A stretch of DNA of 64,000 nt from Candidatus Melainabacteria bacterium (GTDB lineage Bacteria > Cyanobacteriota > Vampirovibrionia > Gastranaerophilales > Gastranaerophilaceae), in the NCBI GenBank assembly GCA_003258795.1, contig QHMH01000009.1, positions 49,547 through 113,546 of the forward strand, read 5' to 3'. The notes under the pieces are model-generated. The model saw only the letters and a list, made by a program, of their open reading frames with translations, did not search any database and was not told the DNA's origin. This document shows, one piece after another, positions 16,956 through 25,938 of the stretch. Both the position numbers and the translations under genes were made by a program. The first letter of the stretch is position 1, and each line of letters opens with the position of its first letter.

Positions 16956-17531
16956 CTAATTTTTTAAAATTCTTAAAAACGAATATGCATTAAAGTCGAG
17001 AGAGCCAAAAATAAGTTTTACACGCTCAGAATCGTAAGGCAGAATTTTTACAAAATTCACTTCTGGCTCATCAAAATCATATCTTGTTTTGATTGCAGGG
17101 ACTTTTGCAACAAGAGTATGTGCCTGATAGAAATTCAAATATGTTTTACCTTCATCATTTTCTCCAATAATTTTATAGTAACCTGCTTCAATAACAGTAC
17201 CGTCACCGTTAATTAAATTTATTGGTAGAGAAAGGATTATACAACGTTCACCCGTTTCATCTATATGAGATTTTTCATCTTCTTTGGTAACAGAATCACC
17301 TTTGACTTTTTTCTTTTTGTATTTTTTCATTTTAGCTTTTTTTTCTTCAAGAGCTTTTTGAAAATCTTCATCAGTATATTGTTTTTGACCTGCAAAAGGA
17401 TCATCAAAAATGCTTCCGCTGTTCAAGTAATCACCCATAGAATTTGAAGACTCTTCATCATTATACTTTGCGGCAAATACAGGAGAAGAAAGAAACATTA
17501 TCAAAAATAAAAAAGCAAATATTTTTTTCAT
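16956..17531 (-). CDS. Exported protein of unknown function
   Basis: 191 residues from MKKIFAFLF. A clear signal peptide (1-20, ending SSPVFAA) is followed by a short acidic stretch, a basic Lys-rich segment (KAKMKKYKKKKVKGD, about 70-84), and a beta-rich C-terminal half with no recognised domain. The start has no ribosome site but TATAAT lies seven bases upstream, so it is probably leaderless. Nearest neighbours are the prepilin gene (upstream, behind a terminator) and the peptide-binding protein (downstream). Confidence 0.75.
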   Translation of the reverse strand: MKKIFAFLFLIMFLSSPVFAAKYNDEESSNSMGDYLNSGSIFDDPFAGQKQYTDEDFQKALEEKKAKMKKYKKKKVKGDSVTKEDEKSHIDETGERCIILSLPINLINGDGTVIEAGYYKIIGENDEGKTYLNFYQAHTLVAKVPAIKTRYDFDEPEVNFVKILPYDSERVKLIFGSLDFNAYSFLRILKN

Positions 17532-17538
17532 ATAACTG

Positions 17539-17544
17539 ATTATA
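17539..17544 (-). promoter_or_regulatory. -10 box giving a leaderless transcript
   Basis: On the minus strand TATAAT is followed by CAGTTAT and then the ATG at 17531, so transcription should begin at the start codon. Confidence 0.55.
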
Positions 17545-17587
17545 ATGATTTTCAGAAAATAATCAAACATAAAATGAGAAAAATACA

Positions 17588-17615
17588 TAAAAAAAACGAG
17601 AGCATAAGCTCTCGT
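17588..17615 (-). terminator. Terminator of the prepilin gene
   Basis: Eight-base-pair stem ACGAGAGC / GCTCTCGT with a four-base loop, followed by an unbroken T run on the minus strand. The plus strand also carries a T-rich tail, but no plus-strand gene ends here. Confidence 0.9.
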
Positions 17616-17636
17616 AAATTTTTTTATTTTTAATAA

Positions 17637-19007
17637 TTACCACTCAACTTCTTTTCCGTCAAGGTAATTCATATTATCATTCATTATTGCCCAAGCACCA
17701 CAACTTGTACCTTTATCATCGAGGTTACAATCACCCAAAGCATCGTAAGTTTTGAAGTTACAGCTTTTCTTGCTTGCAGTACCTTCCGCATTACAAGGGT
17801 CATCGTGTGCATCACCTTGAGCATTATGCCAACAATCCCATTCTTGAGGATACTTATAACCGAAACATACACTGTACGTTCCTGATGCCCCATCACATGA
17901 TGTTGTAGTACGTTTAGGGAAATACTTGTACGAAGCAACGTAGGTATGGTACTTATCCGGCGACCAATTTGGTGTTGAAGAGTCGTATGCATAAGTAGTT
18001 GATGGCGAAACATAATATGCATAACTTGTACATTCACCACCCGATGCTGGATGATATGTATAACCCGTACAATAGTAATCATAGGATGAGCACGTATAAC
18101 CAGAATATTGACGGCAATCGCCTCTTGCATAGCCATTACAAGTTTTATGTGCAGCACGATACTCTGCGTGACGAGTACATGCACTACCATGAGCAGTATG
18201 ACCAGCACGATATACAGCTTTGTAAGCTACGTTATAACTTACAATTTTGTATGATGAAATATCTGTTCTGTAAACTGGCTCACTGTAAGCTTGTTGTGTA
18301 TAAGTTCTCCAATCGCCACCACAGGTATTACAAACTGTTTGGTTGCCACTGGCATTAGAACAACTGAAGAATTTACCTTCTGCACAAACAGGATCACCTG
18401 AATGACAGCCTTTTGAAACCCAATTATAACCTGGTTCAACCGTATCAATTTTTGAAGAACCATAAGGTATTACACCAGTTTGTGTTACGTAAAAACCAAA
18501 AAAGTCCTTACCCATTGTGTTTGGACCTTTTTCACCGTCAACGTCAACGTATAACGTTCCGCAAATTCCTTCCAAAGAACCAACACTTTGGTCGCATTCA
18601 CTACTCAACATCGTCGCAACAACACTTGAACCATCAGCAAGAACGAAAGATTTTACAGTTCCGTCGCCAACAGAAAAAGCTTCACCATTCAAAAATTGTT
18701 CGTTTGGCAAGCATGCTGTTCCGTTACATTCTTTCATAACCTTGAAACCAGACATAAGGTTTTCGATAAAGTTTTCTTCTCCCCACGTTGAAGCTTTACC
18801 ATTTAAAGCTTCTGCTTGTTTTAAACCTTCAGTCATAACAGTGTATGACTTTTTGATACCAGATATCCAATTTTTTCTATTGATGTTTGCAATCAAAGCT
18901 GGAATAGTCAATGCTGCAACGACACCAATAATTACCATTGCGAGAAGAAGTTCGGTCAAGGTAAAACCTTTTTGAAACTGGCGTTTCTTTAATTCATCTA
19001 ATGTCAT
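17637..19007 (-). CDS. Type IV prepilin-like protein with long Tyr/Cys-rich domain
   Basis: 456 residues. Class III-type prepilin N-terminus: basic leader, cleavage after Gly14 before FTLTELLLAMVIIGVVAALT with Glu at mature position 5. It would be processed by prepilin peptidase and anchored or assembled through this helix. Residues 45-215 look pilin or pseudopilin-like. Residues about 215-400 are rich in Tyr, Cys, Ser, His and Gly with repeated YxxY, SYxxY and Cys pairs, and the last 50 residues hold several more Cys. Such size is far above a major pilin, so it may be a minor, tip or adhesin-like subunit. The ribosome site AAGGA is nine bases before the ATG. Confidence 0.88.
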   Translation of the reverse strand: MTLDELKKRQFQKGFTLTELLLAMVIIGVVAALTIPALIANINRKNWISGIKKSYTVMTEGLKQAEALNGKASTWGEENFIENLMSGFKVMKECNGTACLPNEQFLNGEAFSVGDGTVKSFVLADGSSVVATMLSSECDQSVGSLEGICGTLYVDVDGEKGPNTMGKDFFGFYVTQTGVIPYGSSKIDTVEPGYNWVSKGCHSGDPVCAEGKFFSCSNASGNQTVCNTCGGDWRTYTQQAYSEPVYRTDISSYKIVSYNVAYKAVYRAGHTAHGSACTRHAEYRAAHKTCNGYARGDCRQYSGYTCSSYDYYCTGYTYHPASGGECTSYAYYVSPSTTYAYDSSTPNWSPDKYHTYVASYKYFPKRTTTSCDGASGTYSVCFGYKYPQEWDCWHNAQGDAHDDPCNAEGTASKKSCNFKTYDALGDCNLDDKGTSCGAWAIMNDNMNYLDGKEVEW

Positions 19008-19190
19008 GTCTAAAATCCTTATTCTTTGTTAAAATATTTTTTTTTAAATTTTTCAAAAAAAATTCTACAATATATAATAAAAAAAAACAACAAAAATATT
19101 GCATATTTTTACTCAAATGTTAAGAAATGTTTCAAGAAAATTATATTATACTTTAGATTCACTTTTTGTTAAAAATTTGAATTTCATTTA

Positions 19191-19199
19191 TGATAAAAT
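19191..19199 (+). promoter_or_regulatory. Extended -10 box of the glycosylation block
   Basis: TGATAAAAT (extended -10 type) ends six bases before the ATG at 19206, with no ribosome site between. The roughly 200 bases upstream are very AT-rich and separate this start from the divergent prepilin gene; I see no gene there. Confidence 0.5.
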
Positions 19200-19205
19200 T
19201 TTGTT

Positions 19206-20951
19206 ATGGAAAAGCTAAAAAAATACAAATTCGATATAATAAACTATATAATTCTTCTTGCTGTAACATGCATATTCTTCTCGTTCTTTTGGAATAGCAT
19301 GGGGTCTTTTCTTGTTGACACAGGCAGAGAAGCATATTTTACAGAGGGTTTAATAAAAGGAAAAATATTATACAAAGATTTATTCAATATTTATCCACCA
19401 CTTTCTTATCAACTAAATTCAATTATTCTTCACCCTTTTGATTTAACAATAAATTCGTTTCGCTATTTAGGGGCAGGGATTGGGCTTTTAATTCTTCCTA
19501 CTTTTTATTTTATCTTGAGATTTTTTACATCTCAAAATAAAAGTTTTTTGACAACTCTTTTGATAATTTCTATCTGTACACTAACATTTAATGATATTAT
19601 AAACTTTGTCTTCCCATATTCTTATGCAATGCTTTGGGCTATATGTTTTTTAACTTTTTTACTAATTTGTTTTTTAGGATATATAAAATATAGAAAATTT
19701 TGGCTTTTAGTTTTGTCTTGGGTTTTAGCAGGTGCGGTTTTTGCATCAAAAACTGATTTTGCTATTTTATATTTACCAATGGCAATTTTCACAATTTACT
19801 ACACAAAAGATGTTAAATCTTGCTTGAAATGTATTGGAGCTTTTTTAAGTATTCCTTTAATATCTTACGGAAGTTTGGTTATTCAAGGAGTTTCAATAGC
19901 CGATTTTGTTCAAAATTTTCAAACTCTTTTGAAGTACGTTTCAGCAGATTCAAATGTTTATTTTTATACAAAAATTCTTCCACGACTAATTCAAGGAAAT
20001 TATGTTGCAAAATACTTTTGGACAGATTTCTTTACTATTGCTTTTATTGGAATTTCCTTTTACATATTCAATGCAGATAATTTATTTTCAAAGTCAAAAC
20101 ATAAGAAAAACTTATTAAGGTTTATATATTTATGGATTATTATTCTCTATATAGCAAATTTCATTGCAAATAGCAGATATTCTTATTTCACAGTTTTAAG
20201 TTTTTCTGCCTTGCCATTTATAAATATTTTTATATTTTCTCTTTTATTGTACAGATTTCAAAAAAGAAAAATTAGTGAAACTGAAAAGTTACTTTTAATT
20301 TTTCAAATTTTGATATTTTCAATGAGTGCAAGATTTTTCATGCCTGTATTCATCTGGCACACATCTTTCTACATCATTCCTTTCTTGATAATGACAACGA
20401 TAATTTTTCTTATGGATATCTTACCAAACTATATTAAAAACATCGACAGAAAATGTTTTTCAACAACGATTTTTGTTTGTTTGTTCATAATGGCAGGGTT
20501 ATATGTTGGTGCAAACTTTCAACATAGAGCAGAAAATTGTCTTGAAATAAAAACTCAAAGAGGAAGTGTTTTGTCACGTTCTGTTGAAGAAGGAATAAAT
20601 GGGCAAAATTTGATATCATACATAGAAGAAAATATTCCAAGTGACAAATCCATTTGGGTTATTCCAGAAGGAATTATGATAAACTTTTTAACAAAACATG
20701 AAAGCTTTGACGAACATTTTGGGCTTTTACCTTTCAACGTTACATCTGACGGAGAAGAAAATATTATCTCTGATTTAGAAAAAACAAGCCCTGATTACAT
20801 TGTAGAGGCAGAAAGAAACATGTTTGAATATGGAAAAGCTGGACTTGGACTTGATTATGGGATAAAAATTGCTGAATATATTAGACAAAATTACACCCTC
20901 GAAAAAACTTTCCATGAAGCGGGCAGTAATTTTAGAATTTGGAGAAAATAA
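19206..20951 (+). CDS. GT-C-like (GT39-type) integral membrane glycosyltransferase
   Basis: 581 residues with about ten membrane helices and a soluble C-terminal 130 residues. The first outer loop holds VDTGREAYFTEGLIKGKILY followed by KDLFNIYPPLSYQLN, the pattern of polyprenyl-phosphate-sugar-dependent transferases of the ArnT/PMT type, whose catalytic acid lies in this loop. It would add a sugar to a lipid, polysaccharide or protein on the outer face of the inner membrane. The next gene is a tandem paralogue of the same length. The substrate is unknown. Confidence 0.75.
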   Translation: MEKLKKYKFDIINYIILLAVTCIFFSFFWNSMGSFLVDTGREAYFTEGLIKGKILYKDLFNIYPPLSYQLNSIILHPFDLTINSFRYLGAGIGLLILPTFYFILRFFTSQNKSFLTTLLIISICTLTFNDIINFVFPYSYAMLWAICFLTFLLICFLGYIKYRKFWLLVLSWVLAGAVFASKTDFAILYLPMAIFTIYYTKDVKSCLKCIGAFLSIPLISYGSLVIQGVSIADFVQNFQTLLKYVSADSNVYFYTKILPRLIQGNYVAKYFWTDFFTIAFIGISFYIFNADNLFSKSKHKKNLLRFIYLWIIILYIANFIANSRYSYFTVLSFSALPFINIFIFSLLLYRFQKRKISETEKLLLIFQILIFSMSARFFMPVFIWHTSFYIIPFLIMTTIIFLMDILPNYIKNIDRKCFSTTIFVCLFIMAGLYVGANFQHRAENCLEIKTQRGSVLSRSVEEGINGQNLISYIEENIPSDKSIWVIPEGIMINFLTKHESFDEHFGLLPFNVTSDGEENIISDLEKTSPDYIVEAERNMFEYGKAGLGLDYGIKIAEYIRQNYTLEKTFHEAGSNFRIWRK

Positions 20952-22700
20952 TTGGATTTTATTAAACAAAACAAAAAAGATATATTTTACATAGTTTTGC
21001 TATTCACAATTCTTTTTGCAATCGTTATCTTTAGATTGCCTTATTTTGGAGATTGCTTAACTGATTCTGGCAGAGAATTTATGTTTGCAGAAGCGATGAC
21101 TGACGGAAAGCTTTTATATAGAGATTTATTCAATATTTTTGGACCTCTTTCTTATCAGCTAAACTCTTTGGTATTTTCTATTTTTGGAGTAAGTTTTAAT
21201 AGTTTGAGAATTTTTGGAGCAATAAACGCTTGTTTCATTTTCTCTTTAATTTATTTGATATTAAGACTTTTCACAACGCATAATAAATCATTCATCATAA
21301 CATTTTCACTAATGATTTTTAATTTGTATTGCTGTTCGGTTGGTGCTTTTCCTTCACCTTACACATACGCAATGTTATATGCACTGGAGTTCTTTTTATT
21401 CTCACTTTATTTCTTGCTTTTAACGATAAAAAAAGAGGACAAAAAATATATAATTCCATGTTGGTTTTTTGCAGGAGTTTCGATTGCATCAAAATACGAA
21501 ATCATCTTTTATCTTGTATTTCTCGTATTTTTTACATTACTCATTGTAAAACCAGACAGAAAAACATTGCTTTTATCAATAATTTCTTTTTTATCAGTCC
21601 CTGCATTATGTTTTTCCGAATTATTTCTTCAAGGTCTGACAATAAAAGAGTTTCTTAACCAAATGCATTATGTGTTTAAATATGCAAGTTCAGATGCCCT
21701 TACACAGTATTATATAAACGATTCAGGAATATATCTAAACCTTAAAGTTTTTCCAGAAAGACTTGCACTTATGCTAAAACAAGCAAGTTTCTTCATCACC
21801 ATTTTCATCGCATATGTTGTTTTGTTTTTTAAACCAGTAAAAAATAAAAAATATAATCTCATAAAAATTGCAATCCTTTTTGCAATAATTTCAATTTTTA
21901 AACCCGAAATGGTAAATTACGGACTTTTCGTATTCTTTACAATCCCAATGTTAGCAATTTGTTTGTATTGTTGGGGAAAAATTTGTTACGAAGTTATCAA
22001 AAAAATCGAGTTTGACAAAACCTTCTTTTTGTTTTTAATACTCTTAACGTCTGTTTGTTTGATTTCTACAAAAACAGTATTCTATCTCTGCTTCCACTCT
22101 TATGGCGCATTTATCTTCCCTCTATTGTTTATTTGTTTGTTTATCTTTATATCTGAAATTTTGCCTGATGAATTAAAATTAAACAAAAATCTTTTGACAA
22201 GTGCATTTATTCTGACAACCCTTCTATCACTCTTTTTATTTTTGGAGTGTGAACCAAAATATTACGCAGGGAGTATGAAGTTCTTTGAAACGCCAAGAGG
22301 AACTATTGCCTATCCACCAAGAAGAGATGCCATTGCTGATGCTCTTCGCTACACACTTTCCTACATCGGCAAAGATAAAACAATCTTGTTTGTTCCAGAA
22401 GGTTGTATTCTCAACTTTGCAACAGAGAGAAAAGGTTCTTTATTTTGGTATAATTCAACTTCACCATATCTTGAAGCCTTTGGTGATGAAAAATTTATCA
22501 ATGATATAAAATCAGAAAATTTCGACTATATTGTTTTGAGCAACCACAAAACAAATTTCAAAACCTTTGACGAATACGCTCCAGATGTTGTAAAATATAT
22601 AAAAAATAATTACAAACCAATCCAAGTTTTTGGCGATCCCGCAAATTGTTCTGAAAGCGGAGATGATATATTGGTTATGACACTTTATGAGAGAAAGTAA
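20952..22700 (+). CDS. GT-C-like membrane glycosyltransferase, tandem paralogue
   Basis: 582 residues. It starts with TTG directly after the stop of its paralogue; GGAGAA at the end of the preceding gene serves as ribosome site. The same first-loop signature is present (TDSGREFMFAEAMTDGKLLY then RDLFNIFGPLSYQLN), as is a similar helix order and a C-terminal soluble part. Identity to the preceding protein is clear in the first 110 residues and weaker later, so this is an old duplication with likely different acceptor or donor. It is coupled in translation to both neighbours. Confidence 0.75.
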   Translation: MDFIKQNKKDIFYIVLLFTILFAIVIFRLPYFGDCLTDSGREFMFAEAMTDGKLLYRDLFNIFGPLSYQLNSLVFSIFGVSFNSLRIFGAINACFIFSLIYLILRLFTTHNKSFIITFSLMIFNLYCCSVGAFPSPYTYAMLYALEFFLFSLYFLLLTIKKEDKKYIIPCWFFAGVSIASKYEIIFYLVFLVFFTLLIVKPDRKTLLLSIISFLSVPALCFSELFLQGLTIKEFLNQMHYVFKYASSDALTQYYINDSGIYLNLKVFPERLALMLKQASFFITIFIAYVVLFFKPVKNKKYNLIKIAILFAIISIFKPEMVNYGLFVFFTIPMLAICLYCWGKICYEVIKKIEFDKTFFLFLILLTSVCLISTKTVFYLCFHSYGAFIFPLLFICLFIFISEILPDELKLNKNLLTSAFILTTLLSLFLFLECEPKYYAGSMKFFETPRGTIAYPPRRDAIADALRYTLSYIGKDKTILFVPEGCILNFATERKGSLFWYNSTSPYLEAFGDEKFINDIKSENFDYIVLSNHKTNFKTFDEYAPDVVKYIKNNYKPIQVFGDPANCSESGDDILVMTLYERK

Positions 22701-22701
22701 T

Positions 22702-24975
22702 ATGGATTTAAAACTAAAAGCTTGTATAGAAAATGTTAAAAATAATCCAGAAAATGATGATGTTTTGATTAAAGCAATCAAAACGTCTGCTGAAATGAAA
22801 GCTTTTGACCTCTCTTTAAAATTTCTCAATCAACTCAAAGAAACATCTAAAGATTTTTTTGAATGTAACTTAAAATTGAAAGATGTTTATGCTCGCTATT
22901 GGAATTATGCAAAAGAATGTCTAAAAAATGGAGATATTGAACACGCAAAAGACTTTATAGATTTTAGGTTTAAGGGCGGAGATTTCACGTATCCTCGTAT
23001 GTTTAAACCTATGTGGAATGGAGTCGATGATTTATCAAGAAAAACTCTCCTCGTGTATGCTGACGGAGATTTGTCACATATAATCAGATTTGCAAAATTT
23101 CTTCCCGAAATAAAGAAAGTTGTAAAAAAACTAATTTTTGTAACACCCAAAGAAACTATCAAATTGTTTAGAGCAAGCGGTTTTGATTTTGAAATATATC
23201 CAACATCAATTGATTTAAATTCTATCAACTATGACTTTCATCTTCCTTTAATGTCAGCTTTAAAATATTTTAATGCTGAATCAAGTTATCTAAAAGTTAA
23301 AGATGAAGATGTAAGGAAGTTTAGACGATTAAATTTGAAAAAATCAAACTATAATGTTGGAATATTGACAAAAAATTTAGCAAGCAAAGATAATATCGAA
23401 ATGCTCTCATCTATTGTCGACATCCAACTATTTTCTTTTGAAAAAAGTAATTTTGGTGAACTTCCAAACTTAAACATTGTAAAAGAAAATGACATTTACG
23501 ATTTAGCAGTAGCTATTCAAACCCTAAGTCTTATCATAACGGTAGATGATGTTTGCCTTGACATTGCTGGAAGTTTAGGTAAAAAAACATTCGCACTTAT
23601 TGATAGCAAAAATAACTTTAGAGCAATTGAGGGGGATCATCTCAAAGATTATGAATGCGTAAAACCATTTGTTGTAGACAACATTGATAAAACATTTGTA
23701 TATTTAAAAAAAGCTGTCGACGATTATCGCTGGACAATGAGGGAAGCTTATCTTTTATCCCTTATTGAAGAATTAAAAAATAAAAAATACCCATCAGATA
23801 AAGAAAGACAAGAATCTATAAATTACACTATGCCTTTTGTTATTGAAGGCTTGTATGAATGTAATAATTGGAATATAAAATATATTGATGAAGCCTTAAA
23901 ACTTTATGAAAAAGAATATGAGATGCACCCAGATGATTACACAACATTAGGGAATATTGAAACACTTCGTTTTGCACATCTGGGAGATGAAAGCCATTAT
24001 CCAGAAGTTTGGGAAAAAATTATTAAAAATACAAATTCACCGGATATTTTATTTAATTATGGATGCTTCTCCTGTAAAAAGAAAAATTTTAAAGATTTTT
24101 ACAAGTATTATCCATATAGGTTTAAAAAAGTTATTACACCAACAAAGTACCCAAAACTTGACAAACCAGAGTGGAGTGGAGATTTTGACATTTCTGACAA
24201 AACAATTGCTGTTGTGTTTGAACAAGGTTATGGGGATATTTTCTGTTTTTGCAGATTTTTACCACAGCTTGAAAAACTTGCAAAAAAGGTTATTTTTGTC
24301 ACCAATAAAGGTTGCAGAGAACTTTTGTCTGAAAGCTTTCCAACCGTTAAAGTTATTGATGACATTAGAGAACTCGACACCCTTGGATTTGATTGTCATA
24401 TCCCGTTGATGAATCTTCCAATAGCATTGAAAATCTATCCAGATGAATTTCCAGATACAAAAAGCTGGCTTGTCGCTAACGAGAAAAAAATTAAAGATTT
24501 TAAAAAATATTTTTTAAAAGATAAATTTAACATTGGAATTTTTACAAATTCTCAAAGAAACCATTTTCAACGATATTTGCCTATTGAAAACATTTCTCCA
24601 ATTGCAAAAATCGAGGGTGTACAATTGTATTCACTTGCAATCGATAAAAAGGACATAGAGTTGAATTACTTCGATGACAGCATAAATATAATAAATTTAG
24701 GGAAACATTTCAAAGACTTTTCAGACACCGCTGCCGCAATAGAAAACTGCGATTTGGTTGTTGCTACTGACTCTTCTGTGCTTAACCTCGCAGGAGCTTT
24801 AGGCAAAAAAACATTCGCTATTTTTAACAAGAAATTAGAATGGCGCTGGTTTGACCTAACTGGAGAAGATGTTGTTTGGTACAAATCTGTAAAACCTTTT
24901 GTTGCAAAAGAATTAAATGATTTTAGCTATCCAGTTAACTGCATTTGCGAAGAAATAAAAAAACTATTAAAGTGA
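22702..24975 (+). CDS. Large protein with two GT9-like domains in tandem
   Basis: 757 residues from MDLKLKAC, just after the stop of the previous gene. Two halves of about 375 residues share one plan: a helical TPR-like start, a Rossmann-like segment (KTLLVYADGDLSHIIRFAKF in copy 1; KTIAVVFEQGYGDIFCFCRF in copy 2) and a C-terminal site (AGSLGKKTFALI; TDSSVLNLAGALGKKTFAIF). This resembles the TPR-linked, heptosyltransferase-like (GT9/GT41) proteins. Copy 2 keeps the ATDSSVLNLAG acid and Ser; copy 1 has VDDVCLDIAG. No membrane segment. Probably part of surface glycan synthesis with its neighbours. Confidence 0.7.
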   Translation: MDLKLKACIENVKNNPENDDVLIKAIKTSAEMKAFDLSLKFLNQLKETSKDFFECNLKLKDVYARYWNYAKECLKNGDIEHAKDFIDFRFKGGDFTYPRMFKPMWNGVDDLSRKTLLVYADGDLSHIIRFAKFLPEIKKVVKKLIFVTPKETIKLFRASGFDFEIYPTSIDLNSINYDFHLPLMSALKYFNAESSYLKVKDEDVRKFRRLNLKKSNYNVGILTKNLASKDNIEMLSSIVDIQLFSFEKSNFGELPNLNIVKENDIYDLAVAIQTLSLIITVDDVCLDIAGSLGKKTFALIDSKNNFRAIEGDHLKDYECVKPFVVDNIDKTFVYLKKAVDDYRWTMREAYLLSLIEELKNKKYPSDKERQESINYTMPFVIEGLYECNNWNIKYIDEALKLYEKEYEMHPDDYTTLGNIETLRFAHLGDESHYPEVWEKIIKNTNSPDILFNYGCFSCKKKNFKDFYKYYPYRFKKVITPTKYPKLDKPEWSGDFDISDKTIAVVFEQGYGDIFCFCRFLPQLEKLAKKVIFVTNKGCRELLSESFPTVKVIDDIRELDTLGFDCHIPLMNLPIALKIYPDEFPDTKSWLVANEKKIKDFKKYFLKDKFNIGIFTNSQRNHFQRYLPIENISPIAKIEGVQLYSLAIDKKDIELNYFDDSINIINLGKHFKDFSDTAAAIENCDLVVATDSSVLNLAGALGKKTFAIFNKKLEWRWFDLTGEDVVWYKSVKPFVAKELNDFSYPVNCICEEIKKLLK

Positions 24976-25938
24976 TTTCTCGAAGCTATTAAATTTCTTC
25001 ATATACTCTTTGTAAAGTTCAAATGAAGAATTACCTTCTACAAACTTTGAAGGATAAATCTTGTCCATCCATGGTTTATATATATCTAAAAAATGGTAGA
25101 TATATTTTTTCCCACGATATCTCGTAACCTGCTTTTGCTTTTCTGGCATATCTTTTACTAAAATAAACTTTATTACCTGATAATTCCAACAAACAGGGAG
25201 CTCCAAAATTTTTCCATTTAAAACTACATTGTAAATATCTTGTTCATTATATAAAAGCATAAGTCTTTTGGTTATTTTATCGTCAAAATTTTTCAAAAAA
25301 TACTGTTGCATTTTTTCATCGATATTTTCTTTGCGCCATTTTTTTAAATCAATTAAAATAACTCCGCCATTGTAATAATTCTTCAATTTGGCATCGTCAA
25401 GAATCCACGTGGAAAATGGTTCAGACTCCCAAGAATAACCTTTTAGATAGCCTTCTCCGTGCTTGTCTGGAGTCATCGCAACAATATTTCCACGCAAATT
25501 TTTTCTGTATAACTTTCCAATATCACCTTCCACAAGAATGTCTGCATCAAGATATAATACCCTGTTTATATTCTCTGGAAGCAATTCTGCAAACCTCATC
25601 TTCGTAAGACAAATTTTTGAGATATGCGACAACAAACTTCCTGAAAGATTTAGATATTGATTATCCATATCCACATCAATAAAGCTTACACGTCCCCCCA
25701 ACGCAAGAACAACCTTTTCTATTCGCTGTTTGTTTTGTGGCGAAATTCTATCTGATATAACAAAAATATTAACCCTCTCATAAGATTTTTTATTTTTCAT
25801 CAAAGAATATGTTGCAACCAACATTGGATTTACATACTTATCATCAATGGCAAAACAAATATTCATTGGTAGAGTTTTTACAAAGAAAGAAACCGCCAAG
25901 CAAAAAATTATTGCAAAAATCCCAAGTTTTATCTTCAT
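24967..25938 (-). CDS. Glycosyltransferase family 8 with N-terminal signal/anchor
   Basis: 323 residues. The GT8 fold is clear: ICFAIDDKYV for the nucleotide site, the DxD metal motif in RVLYLDADILVEGD, YYNGGVILIDLKKW, and NEQDIYNVVL. Members transfer glucose or galactose from UDP-sugars, for example to lipopolysaccharide. The N-terminal 25 residues form a basic-hydrophobic signal or anchor (KIKLGIFAIIFCLAVSFFV), unusual for a bacterial GT8. The start is well supported: ATGA overlap with the MFS gene and an AAGGAG ribosome site. The 3' end overlaps the convergent gene by nine bases. Confidence 0.88.
   Translation of the reverse strand: MKIKLGIFAIIFCLAVSFFVKTLPMNICFAIDDKYVNPMLVATYSLMKNKKSYERVNIFVISDRISPQNKQRIEKVVLALGGRVSFIDVDMDNQYLNLSGSLLSHISKICLTKMRFAELLPENINRVLYLDADILVEGDIGKLYRKNLRGNIVAMTPDKHGEGYLKGYSWESEPFSTWILDDAKLKNYYNGGVILIDLKKWRKENIDEKMQQYFLKNFDDKITKRLMLLYNEQDIYNVVLNGKILELPVCWNYQVIKFILVKDMPEKQKQVTRYRGKKYIYHFLDIYKPWMDKIYPSKFVEGNSSFELYKEYMKKFNSFEKSL

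Noticed and set aside
16943..16970. TTGACA box on the plus strand near 16943
   Set aside because: No matching -10 box at proper spacing and no plus-strand gene follows; likely chance in AT-rich sequence.
17684..18208. 174-codon frame in another frame of the prepilin gene
   Set aside because: It arises from the biased Tyr/Cys/Ser codons of the real gene; composition is not protein-like.
18517..18975. 152-codon frame on the plus strand opposite the prepilin gene
   Set aside because: Entirely antisense to a well-supported gene with signal and codon features; no ribosome site.
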